Positions 1-5,074 of a DNA stretch of 5,074 bases are shown in pieces. The first letter of the stretch is position 1. Each line of letters starts with the position of its first letter. Position numbers and translations under genes: made by a program. The stretch is from contig CAYLZN010000375.1 of NCBI GenBank assembly GCA_964387935.1, forward strand, positions 1 to 5,074. The letters run 5' to 3'. Under the pieces are notes generated by a model, which saw only the letters and a list, made by a program, of their open reading frames with translations, was not told where the DNA came from and ran no database searches. Origin of the DNA: CAYLZN01 sp964387935. Its GTDB lineage: Bacteria > Acidobacteriota > Vicinamibacteria > Vicinamibacterales > JAFNAJ01.

Positions 1-1096
1 GTGGGACGGCCGCCCGGCTGACGGGCGCCGGCGCCGGCGGCGGCGCTGGGGCGACAGGCGGCGTGGTGGCCGGCTTGTCCGTGGACAGCCGGGTCGGCGC
101 GTCGACTCGCGGCGGTGGAATCGCGCCCGAGCCTGGCCGCGCGATGGGGACGGGCGTCGGCACCGCGACGCGCGTCTCCTCCCAGCTCTGCACCCCGGGG
201 GCAGGGCCCGTGATGTGGCCCGGCGGGGGTGTCGGGGCGCCTGCGCCGGAGGCGACGGCATCCGTGACGAAGCCCGACTGGCGCGCCGCGACCTCGAGGG
301 CGAAGTGGAACTCCGCGGCGGTCTGGAATCGTCGCTCCGGCGGCTTCTCGAGCGCCTTCATCACGGCGGCGTCGAGCGGGTCTGGCACGGTGACCAGTTC
401 GCGCAAGGGCTTGGGCGGCTCGTCGATCTGGGCCTTCATCAGCTGCCACTCGGTGTCGCCGCGGAACGGCACGTGGCCGCTGAGCATCTCGTACAGCAGC
501 GTCCCCACGGAGTACAAGTCGGCCCGCTGATCGACCTCCGTGCCCTGGATCTGCTCGGGCGCCATGTAGCTGAGGGTGCCGACGACCGCGCCGGCGCGCG
601 TCCGGCGTTCACTGCCGAGGACGCGGGCGATGCCGAAGTCCATCACCTTCAACGTGCCCGCCGGCGTCACGATCACGTTGGCCGGCTTGATATCGCGGTG
701 GACCACACCGAGGCGATGCGCGTAGTCGAGGGCCTGCAGCACCATCGACGTGAGGTACATGGCCACGTCCGGCGGCAGCTGGTTCAGGCGCTTCAGGCGG
801 AGGTCGAGCGCCTCCCCTGGCACGTACTCCATCGCGATGAACCAGTCGTTCCCGTACCGATGCAGGCCGTACACGGGGGCGATGAACTGGTGGTTCAGGC
901 GGGCCAGGACGATGGCTTCTGCGCGGAACCGGTCGACCAGATCCGGCTCCGACGCGAGTTCGGGGCGCAGGAACTTGAGCGCGACGTCGCGCTCCAGCAT
1001 CACGTCGAAGGCCCGGTAGACCGCACCCATCCCGCCCTCACCGATTTTCTCGACGATGCGGTAGTTGTCGAGCTGAGCCCCGATCGCGACGGCCAT
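1..1096 (-). CDS. Serine/threonine protein kinase (Hanks type, PknB-like), C-terminus cut by window edge
   Basis: Read from ATG at 1094-1096, the frame stays open for 365 codons and leaves the window. It is a complete eukaryotic-like kinase domain that should phosphorylate Ser/Thr on unknown targets. Visible motifs: glycine loop GEGGMGAVY (19-27), VAIK-type Lys41 in VALK, probable helix-C Glu60, catalytic loop HRDIKPAN (133-140, Asp135), DFG (153-155), activation segment ending in MAPE (178-181), and the following DLYSVG (193-198). The Arg before Asp135 makes it an RD kinase, which in this family usually means activation-loop phosphorylation. From about residue 275 the chain becomes a Pro/Ala-rich, low-complexity linker; the output domain (often a membrane segment, PEGA, TPR or sensor repeats) lies outside. 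No Shine-Dalgarno is visible before the ATG, but the N-terminus (IGAQLDNYRIV) is the usual short lead into such a domain. It is divergent from the aldehyde dehydrogenase gene. Confidence 0.96.
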   Translation of the reverse strand, partial: MAVAIGAQLDNYRIVEKIGEGGMGAVYRAFDVMLERDVALKFLRPELASEPDLVDRFRAEAIVLARLNHQFIAPVYGLHRYGNDWFIAMEYVPGEALDLRLKRLNQLPPDVAMYLTSMVLQALDYAHRLGVVHRDIKPANVIVTPAGTLKVMDFGIARVLGSERRTRAGAVVGTLSYMAPEQIQGTEVDQRADLYSVGTLLYEMLSGHVPFRGDTEWQLMKAQIDEPPKPLRELVTVPDPLDAAVMKALEKPPERRFQTAAEFHFALEVAARQSGFVTDAVASGAGAPTPPPGHITGPAPGVQSWEETRVAVPTPVPIARPGSGAIPPPRVDAPTRLSTDKPATTPPVAPAPPPAPAPVSRAAVP

Positions 1097-1121
1097 GTGC
1101 GTGGGTCGAACCGAACCCCGA

Positions 1122-1127
1122 ATTGTA
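1122..1127 (-). promoter_or_regulatory. Candidate -10 box (TACAAT) for the kinase gene
   Basis: On the minus strand TACAAT differs from the sigma-70 -10 consensus at one position and is an AT-rich island in very GC-rich DNA. It would start transcription about 15-20 bases before the kinase ATG, giving a short leader that lacks a Shine-Dalgarno. No convincing -35 hexamer lies 16-18 bases upstream, so this is a weak assignment based on position and the hexamer alone. Confidence 0.35.
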
Positions 1128-1131
1128 CACC

Positions 1132-1146
1132 GAAGGCCGGACCTTC
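1132..1146. promoter_or_regulatory. Short inverted repeat in the divergent intergenic region, possible operator
   Basis: GAAGG and CCTTC form perfect 5-bp arms around a 5-bp centre, between the kinase and dehydrogenase starts and next to the candidate kinase -10 box. Size and place fit a small dimeric regulator site, but 5-bp arms are common by chance in GC-rich DNA. It could serve either gene or neither. Confidence 0.2.
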
Positions 1147-1183
1147 TTGCCCCGGCGCTGGCGCGGAGATATCGTGAGTAGCC

Positions 1184-2719
1184 ATGTCGACATCCGCATC
1201 CGCTCTCCTGAAAACCCTCCAGATCGACGCCGTGAACCCCGGGACCTGCATCGGGCCCGATCGCTGGATCAAGGACCCGGCAGGCGCCACCCTCGTCTCG
1301 GCCAACCCCACCACCGGCGAGCCTATCGCGTCGGTGGTGCTGGCCACCCCGGAGGCGTACGAGCAGGTCGTGTCGGCAGCGGCCGAGGCCTTCAGGGCGT
1401 GGCGCATGGTGCCCGCGCCGAAGCGCGGAGAGGTCGTGCGCGACCTCGGGAACGCGCTACGTGACGCGAAGGAACCGCTCGGCGACCTCGTGAGCCTGGA
1501 GATGGGCAAGATCCGCGCGGAAGGTCACGGCGAAGTCCAGGAGATGATCGACATCTGCGACTTCGCGGTGGGGCTCTCACGGCAACTGTACGGCCTGACC
1601 ATGGCCTCGGAGCGGGTCGCGCACCGCATGATGGAGCAGTGGCATCCCCTGGGCCCGATCGGCCTCATCACGTCGTTCAACTTCCCGGTGGCGGTCTGGG
1701 CCTGGAACACGGCACTGGCCGTCGTGTGCGGCGATCCCGTGGTGTGGAAGCCGGCCGGGCCCACGCCGCTGTGCGCCCTGGCGGTGCAGCACATCGCCAA
1801 CCGCGTGGCGGCCGATCACGGGCTGTCCGGCATCTTCACGCTCGTGATCGGGCCCGGGCGGAGCGTCGGCGAGCGCATGCTGTCCGACCGGCGCCTGCCG
1901 CTCATCTCCTTCACTGGCTCCACCAGCGTGGGTGAGCACGTGGCCGAGGTCGTGGGCCGCCGCTTCGGGCGGACGATCCTCGAACTCGGCGGCAACAACG
2001 CCATCATCGTCGCCGAGGACGCGAACCTCGACCTGGCGATGCGGGCCATCCTGTTCGGCGCCGTCGGCACGGCCGGGCAGCGGTGCACGTCCACCCGCCG
2101 CCTCATCGTCCACAAGAGCCTCGCGAAGACACTCACGGAGCGGCTGGTGAACGCTTACAAGCAGGTGCGCATCGGCGATCCGCTGGACTCGAAGACGCTC
2201 ATGGGGCCGCTCGTGACGCCAGAGGCTGTCGACGACATGTTCAAGGCCATGGAGGCGATCAAGGCTCAGAAAGGCGAAGTGCTTTGCGGCGGCCGGAAGC
2301 GGCCGGACCTCGGGCCGCAGTTCGTCGAGCCCACCATCGTCCGGATGCCCGCCCAGACCGACATCGTGAAGACGGAGACCTTCGCGCCCATCCTCTACAT
2401 CCTCGAGTACGACTCGTTCCAGGAGGCCCTCGACCTGCACAACGACGTGCCCCAGGGGCTGTCGAGCGCGATCTTCACCGAGAGCGTGCGCAAGGCGGAG
2501 GAGTTCCTCTCGCCGAAGGGGTCCGACTGCGGCATCGCCAACGTGAACATCGGGACCTCCGGCGCGGAGATTGGCGGCGCGTTCGGCGGCGAGAAGGAAA
2601 CCGGCGGCGGCAGGGAGTCGGGGTCCGATTCCTGGAAGATCTACATGCGGCGCCAGACCAACACGGTGAACTGGTCCACGGACCTGCCGCTGGCGCAGGG
2701 GATCCATTTTGGAGAATAG
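1184..2719 (+). CDS. amaB: ALDH7-family aldehyde dehydrogenase (antiquitin-like; aminoadipic semialdehyde / L-piperidine-6-carboxylate dehydrogenase)
   Basis: This complete 511-residue NAD(P)-dependent enzyme should oxidise alpha-aminoadipic semialdehyde, in equilibrium with piperideine-6-carboxylate, to alpha-aminoadipate in cytosolic lysine catabolism. ALDH landmarks: Asn166 in FNFPVAVWAW, cofactor Lys189 in VVWKPAG, FTGSTSVG (243-250), general base Glu267 in LELGGNN, nucleophile Cys301 in GTAGQRCTS, and ETFAP (398-402). The ALDH7 signature is strong: LVSLEMGK, GEVQE, GQRC, then GTSGAEIGGAFGGEK and a C-terminus ending DLPLAQGI, all as in human ALDH7A1 with a one-residue offset. Length matches the family. 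ATG 1184 follows GTGAG (1174-1178) by 5 bases, a modest Shine-Dalgarno; a GGAG at 1165-1168 is too distant to be ideal. No aminotransferase, saccharopine or pipecolate gene is adjacent, so substrate is inferred from sequence alone. The symbol follows the Pseudomonas name; pcd is also used. Confidence 0.95.
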   Translation: MSTSASALLKTLQIDAVNPGTCIGPDRWIKDPAGATLVSANPTTGEPIASVVLATPEAYEQVVSAAAEAFRAWRMVPAPKRGEVVRDLGNALRDAKEPLGDLVSLEMGKIRAEGHGEVQEMIDICDFAVGLSRQLYGLTMASERVAHRMMEQWHPLGPIGLITSFNFPVAVWAWNTALAVVCGDPVVWKPAGPTPLCALAVQHIANRVAADHGLSGIFTLVIGPGRSVGERMLSDRRLPLISFTGSTSVGEHVAEVVGRRFGRTILELGGNNAIIVAEDANLDLAMRAILFGAVGTAGQRCTSTRRLIVHKSLAKTLTERLVNAYKQVRIGDPLDSKTLMGPLVTPEAVDDMFKAMEAIKAQKGEVLCGGRKRPDLGPQFVEPTIVRMPAQTDIVKTETFAPILYILEYDSFQEALDLHNDVPQGLSSAIFTESVRKAEEFLSPKGSDCGIANVNIGTSGAEIGGAFGGEKETGGGRESGSDSWKIYMRRQTNTVNWSTDLPLAQGIHFGE

Positions 2720-2723
2720 AGCG

Positions 2724-2777
2724 GGCGTACGGCGTACGGCGTACGGCGCACGGCGGCGTGCGGTTCGGGCGGCGTAC
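2724..2777. repeat. Heptanucleotide tandem repeat GGCGTAC, array 1
   Basis: Three perfect GGCGTAC units sit head to tail at 2724-2744, followed in register by a one-mismatch copy (GGCGCAC, 2745-2751). A detached perfect copy lies at 2771-2777. The array starts 5 bases after the dehydrogenase stop codon and fills most of the gap before the next gene. Each junction contains the self-complementary hexamer CGTACG, but the array is not one large hairpin and has no T tract, so I do not call it a terminator. Degenerate 7-bp tandem repeats are known in other bacteria (the STRR families of filamentous cyanobacteria). Confidence 0.8.
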
Positions 2778-2802
2778 GGCCAGGGATTCCGTTCAACCTC
2801 GT

Positions 2803-2807
2803 GGGAG
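2803..2807 (+). promoter_or_regulatory. Shine-Dalgarno that decides the start of the L7/L12-like gene
   Basis: GGGAG lies 5 bases before ATG 2813, which is ideal spacing. It overlaps an in-frame GTG at 2801 that would otherwise give a product four residues longer. The GTG has no good ribosome site of its own, so ATG 2813 is preferred. Confidence 0.65.
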
Positions 2808-2812
2808 ACGCC

Positions 2813-3106
2813 ATGGAGAGGGTGCTTCTGGTTCTCGCCGTTGCGGTCATGGTGGGCGCTGCGACTGTCGGCTTGAACGAAAGGCGCCGTCGGGCGCGGC
2901 AGTTCGCCCGGATCGAGGCGAAGGTGGACGCCCTGCTCGCGCAGGCGGGCGTCGCCTTCGATCCGCTTGCGGGAGTCCCGCCCGAGGTCCGCACGGCCGT
3001 CGCGGCTGGTGATCACGTCCTGGCGGTCAAGCGCTACCGCGAGGCGACCGGCGCGGGGCTGCGCGAGGCGAAGGAGGCGATCGACGAACTCCGGCGTCGA
3101 CTCTGA
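2813..3106 (+). CDS. Small membrane-anchored protein with a ribosomal L7/L12 C-terminal-like half-domain
   Basis: The product has 97 residues. Residues 4-21 are a hydrophobic membrane segment followed by RRRR (24-27), which by the positive-inside rule puts the C-terminus in the cytoplasm. Residues 28-45 form a likely amphipathic helix. Residues 58-95 match the first part of the bacterial L7/L12 C-terminal domain: AVKRYREATGAGLREAKEAI aligns with the ribosomal segment [21 protein letters not shown]. Lys73, Arg76, Leu83 and Lys87 fall at ribosomal positions Lys70, Arg73, Leu80 and Lys84, of which the basic ones are known to contact translation factors. The beta strands that complete the ribosomal domain are missing, so this is not ribosomal protein bL12. 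Small proteins with this half-domain occur widely in high-GC bacteria, but I know of no established function. It lies 93 bases after the dehydrogenase on the same strand, across repeat array 1, so co-transcription is possible but unproven. Confidence 0.85.
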   Translation: MERVLLVLAVAVMVGAATVGLNERRRRARQFARIEAKVDALLAQAGVAFDPLAGVPPEVRTAVAAGDHVLAVKRYREATGAGLREAKEAIDELRRRL

Positions 3107-3156
3107 GCCCGAAGGATGCCGCGCCGGGCGTGCCCGAACCTCGAGTGGCCGTGGGC

Positions 3157-3429
3157 CTACCGTTCGCGGGTCGTCACGTCGTGCCAGTGGCCGTGTTCCG
3201 GGGACCAGACGCGACCGGCCTTCGCCTGGTCCGCGTTCCGGGCGGACGCCAGCGCGATGATGAGTCCGGCTCCGACAAGGCCTGCCACGGTCAGCAGCCA
3301 GAAACGGGAACCCCTGGCACTATCCCGCACGCCGGGTTCGCAGCAGTGCTTGAACTTCCTGCCGCTGCCGCAGGGGCAGGGCTCGTTGCGGCCGACCTTC
3401 GCACGCGTCACAGTGGTCCCCCTGGTCAT
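3157..3429 (-). CDS. SEC-C motif membrane protein with C-terminal His/Trp tail
   Basis: From ATG 3429 the product has 90 residues. Residues 16-30 are a SEC-C zinc motif, EPCPCGSGRKFKHCC, with the CxCx8CC ligand pattern (Cys18, Cys20, Cys29, Cys30). This is the module at the end of SecA, where it binds zinc and SecB, and it is reused in many unrelated proteins. Residues 43-61 form one membrane segment. Arg/Lys dominate its N-terminal side, so the zinc motif should be cytosolic and the tail outside. The tail holds WSPEHGHWHD (75-84), with His79, His81 and His83 spaced like a possible metal site. The start is uncertain: ATG 3429 has AGGA only 2 bases away, whereas in-frame GTG 3411 has AGGGGG 6 bases away and gives 84 residues. 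The gene is convergent with the L7/L12-like gene, 50 bases between them. No specific function can be named. Confidence 0.87.
   Translation of the reverse strand: MTRGTTVTRAKVGRNEPCPCGSGRKFKHCCEPGVRDSARGSRFWLLTVAGLVGAGLIIALASARNADQAKAGRVWSPEHGHWHDVTTRER
3418..3423 (-). promoter_or_regulatory. Internal Shine-Dalgarno supporting an alternative GTG start of the SEC-C gene
   Basis: On the minus strand AGGGGG lies 6 bases before an in-frame GTG at 3409-3411. That start would yield a protein beginning MTRAKVGRNEPC, a typical lead into an N-terminal SEC-C motif. It looks stronger than the site serving ATG 3429, but the same bases also encode Arg-Gly in the longer form, so this may be coincidence. 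Confidence 0.4.
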
Positions 3430-3463
3430 CGTCCTGAGTATTCGGTCTTCCGGGGCACTCGCT

Positions 3464-3474
3464 TGAGGCCCTCA
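3464..3474. promoter_or_regulatory. 11-bp palindrome upstream of the SEC-C gene, possible operator
   Basis: TGAGG and CCTCA form perfect 5-bp arms around a single central base, about 35 bases upstream of the SEC-C ATG. The 1-base centre rules out a small RNA hairpin but fits a DNA site for a dimeric regulator. A weak -10-like AATACT (3437-3442, minus strand) lies between it and the gene. Short palindromes arise easily by chance here. Confidence 0.2.
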
Positions 3475-3479
3475 CCTCC

Positions 3480-3514
3480 GGCACCCGGCACGCGGCACTG
3501 GGCACCCGGCACGT
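3480..3514. repeat. Heptanucleotide tandem repeat GGCACNN x5, array 2
   Basis: Five units follow in perfect 7-bp register: GGCACCC, GGCACGC, GGCACTG, GGCACCC, GGCACGT. The first five bases are invariant and the last two vary. The array ends at 3514, immediately next to the acylase stop codon (3515-3517), so in acylase sense it begins at the first base after the gene. Like array 1 it is a 7-bp repeat beginning GGC and sitting right behind a coding region, but with a different core. It has no T tract and no large hairpin. Confidence 0.8.
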
Positions 3515-5074
3515 CTACGGTCTGTATGCACGTTCCGTGTTCGCCTTGAGCTGCGCCTCGGTGAACCACACCGGTCGAAGCTGGTGAGCCGCGAACAGGC
3601 GAATCTGGTCGCGGCCGTGGCGTGAATCCGGGTGCGCCGTCTGCCCGTAGGCCAGGATCGACTGCGCCTGCACCGGCCGCGTGAAATGGACCAGCAGCAC
3701 CCAGGCGTCACCGGAACCCACCAGGTCCTGTGCGCCGGTCGGCCACCCCGCCACGCGGGTCCCGTCGTCCGCGCGGGAGAACGACAGGACGCGATAGACA
3801 CCATAGGTCCCACTGGCGCCGTCGGCGGGCAGATCGAGGTCGCCAAAGCGGAACCGGTGCACGTCGCCCCACTTCGCAGCCTCCGAGCCGTGGGTCGTGC
3901 GCATCCACTTCACCGCCTCCTCGAGTTGCGCGAGCGCCCCGGCCGGCTCGGCGAGGCCCTTGGGCGTCTCGAACGGACGCGCCGCGTCCCAGGGCTGCTC
4001 GAAGGGCTGCGCGATTTCAGCCTGGTAGCGGTCCCAGAATCGCTGGAACAGGAGAGCGCCAACGCTGTCGGCAGCGACCCGGTTGTCCCAGGCCTCGAGG
4101 ACCCGTCGCGCGGCCTGCAGTTCCTCTGAGGGTGCGATCACCGTCCCGATGGCTGCGAGCAGGGCCGGCTTCACCCGGTCTGCGAGCAGCATCCGTGTTT
4201 CGTGCTTCAGCCGCCGCACGTCGTCCAGCGAGAACTTCGCCTGCCCATCCAGCAACTGCAGCGCCATCTGCGGTCGAAGCCCGAGTTCGCGCTGTTCGAA
4301 GTACTTCGGATAGCGGGCGGGGTCCAGTCGGTCGCGGGTCGAGGTGTGCCACGGGGCATTGTTGGCGTTCTGCACGTAGCCGCCCGGCGGGTTCAGCAGT
4401 CGGGGAAGGTCGCGCGTGGGGTGCATGGGCCCCCAGGTGTACTTCGCGGTCGCGCCTGGGACGTCGAGGTCGAAGGTCGTTCCGTCCTGGAGGCGCTTCG
4501 GCAGCATCGCGTTCCAGAGGTAGAAGATGTTGCCGGACGCATCTGCGTAGGTGAAGTTGGACTGGGGGATGATGCCGAGGTTCATCACCCGCTGGAACTC
4601 GTCGAACGAACGCGCCCGCGACAGGCGCCAGAAGCCCTCGAAGTACTTCCACGCGCGGCGCCGCGACGAGGCCACCGCGAACGCGGTCTCCTTCGTGCGG
4701 TACACGACCGGGCCGAGGTGCGAATCCCAGAGGGTGCGAGCCTCGGCACGCGTTCCACCGTCCGGCTGCCGCACCTCGATGGTGACCTCGCGCCTCGTGA
4801 GTGGCCTGGACCTTCCCTCGAACAGGTAGTGATCCGGCGCGGACGGGTCGAGGGTGAGCGCGAACACGTCCTCGAGATCCGGGGCGTTGTTGGTCTGCAC
4901 GTAGCCGAGATGCGCGTTGAAGCCGGCGCGCAGCCACGGGTAGCCGATGAGGGTCGAGCCGTAGAAGTCGATCCGGCGCGGCACGGTGATGTGGGCTTCC
5001 CAGTACCGCGTCCGCCAGGTCAGGTGCGGATTGCCGAGCAGGATCGGTTTTCCGGAGGTCGTGCGCGAGCCCGC
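3515..5074 (-). CDS. Penicillin amidase (S45) family acylase, PvdQ / aculeacin-type; only the beta chain is in the window
   Basis: 519 codons are open from the right edge to TAG at 3515-3517; signal peptide, alpha chain and linker lie outside. The family are periplasmic or secreted Ntn hydrolases that cut themselves to expose an N-terminal Ser on the beta chain, then hydrolyse amide-linked acyl groups (penicillins, aculeacin, acyl-homoserine lactones, pyoverdine precursor). The visible chain opens AGSRTTSGKPILLGNPH, which aligns with the PvdQ beta start and places Ser1 about five residues beyond the edge. His17 of the visible part (codon 5024-5026) corresponds to PvdQ His23. GYVQNANNAPW (window residues 232-242) carries the conserved oxyanion Asn. 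FTYADASGNIFYLWNAMLPKR and the C-terminal SILAYGQTAHPDSRHGRDQ are also family-typical. An internal ATG at 4984 is not the start. True substrate cannot be told; acyl-homoserine lactone or other N-acyl compounds are plausible. It precedes the SEC-C gene on the same strand's opposite end, separated by repeat array 2. Confidence 0.94.
   Translation of the reverse strand, partial: AGSRTTSGKPILLGNPHLTWRTRYWEAHITVPRRIDFYGSTLIGYPWLRAGFNAHLGYVQTNNAPDLEDVFALTLDPSAPDHYLFEGRSRPLTRREVTIEVRQPDGGTRAEARTLWDSHLGPVVYRTKETAFAVASSRRRAWKYFEGFWRLSRARSFDEFQRVMNLGIIPQSNFTYADASGNIFYLWNAMLPKRLQDGTTFDLDVPGATAKYTWGPMHPTRDLPRLLNPPGGYVQNANNAPWHTSTRDRLDPARYPKYFEQRELGLRPQMALQLLDGQAKFSLDDVRRLKHETRMLLADRVKPALLAAIGTVIAPSEELQAARRVLEAWDNRVAADSVGALLFQRFWDRYQAEIAQPFEQPWDAARPFETPKGLAEPAGALAQLEEAVKWMRTTHGSEAAKWGDVHRFRFGDLDLPADGASGTYGVYRVLSFSRADDGTRVAGWPTGAQDLVGSGDAWVLLVHFTRPVQAQSILAYGQTAHPDSRHGRDQIRLFAAHQLRPVWFTEAQLKANTERAYRP

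Noticed and set aside
27..50. GC-rich trinucleotide/hexanucleotide repeat near the left edge
   Set aside because: It lies in the kinase frame and simply encodes the Pro/Ala linker, so it is a coding low-complexity tract rather than a separate repeat element.
1147..1175. TTGCCC plus TATCGT at 17-bp spacing as a promoter for the dehydrogenase
   Set aside because: Both hexamers match consensus poorly, and the second overlaps the Shine-Dalgarno, which would force a nearly leaderless transcript. Not strong enough to annotate.
215..1177. 320-codon plus-strand open frame across the kinase
   Set aside because: It is antisense to a frame with every kinase motif, extends into the dehydrogenase promoter region and has the Arg/His/Val-rich composition of a GC-driven shadow frame.
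1577..3016. 479-codon minus-strand open frame
   Set aside because: It runs antisense through the ALDH7 gene, the repeat array and the L7/L12-like gene, with no recognisable domain. Long antisense frames are expected at this GC content.
3125..3136. Small hairpin CGGG-CGTG-CCCG between the convergent genes, as a terminator
   Set aside because: The stem has only 4 bp and no T tract follows on either strand, so it is not distinguishable from chance in GC-rich DNA.
4017..4937. 306-codon minus-strand frame inside the acylase
   Set aside because: It overlaps the acylase on the same strand in another frame. The acylase frame carries the family motifs throughout, while this one is Arg/Ala/Pro-rich without any motif.

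Overview
This is high-GC bacterial DNA, mostly G or C at third codon positions. The Hanks-type kinase with a Pro/Ala-rich linker, the heptanucleotide repeats between genes and the gene mix suggest Acidobacteriota (Vicinamibacteria-like). That is an impression from style; no rRNA or taxonomic marker is present.

Layout: (1) 1-1096, minus strand: N-terminal 365 residues of a serine/threonine protein kinase that runs off the left edge. (2) 1097-1183: an 87-bp divergent intergenic region with a candidate -10 box for the kinase and a short inverted repeat. (3) 1184-2719, plus: a complete ALDH7-type (antiquitin-like) aldehyde dehydrogenase, probably an alpha-aminoadipic semialdehyde / L-piperidine-6-carboxylate dehydrogenase. 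(4) 2720-2812: a gap with tandem GGCGTAC heptamers, starting just after the stop codon. (5) 2813-3106, plus: a 97-residue membrane-anchored protein ending in a half-domain like the ribosomal L7/L12 C-terminal domain. (6) 3157-3429, minus: a 90-residue protein with an N-terminal SEC-C zinc motif, one membrane segment and a His/Trp-rich tail. (7) 3430-3514: a gap with a palindrome and a second heptamer array (GGCACNN x5) that abuts the next stop codon. (8) 3515-5074, minus: almost the whole beta chain of an Ntn-hydrolase acylase of the penicillin amidase S45 family, closest to the PvdQ / aculeacin-type branch. It runs off the right edge about five residues before the expected nucleophile Ser.

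No single pathway links these genes. Kinase and dehydrogenase are divergent and could share regulatory DNA. The dehydrogenase has no lysine-catabolism partners in view. The two small membrane proteins are convergent; each carries a mini-domain borrowed from translation or protein export. I see no tRNA, rRNA, CRISPR array, insertion sequence or defence system. The most interesting material is the pair of register-perfect heptamer arrays directly behind two stop codons and the two small membrane proteins between them.
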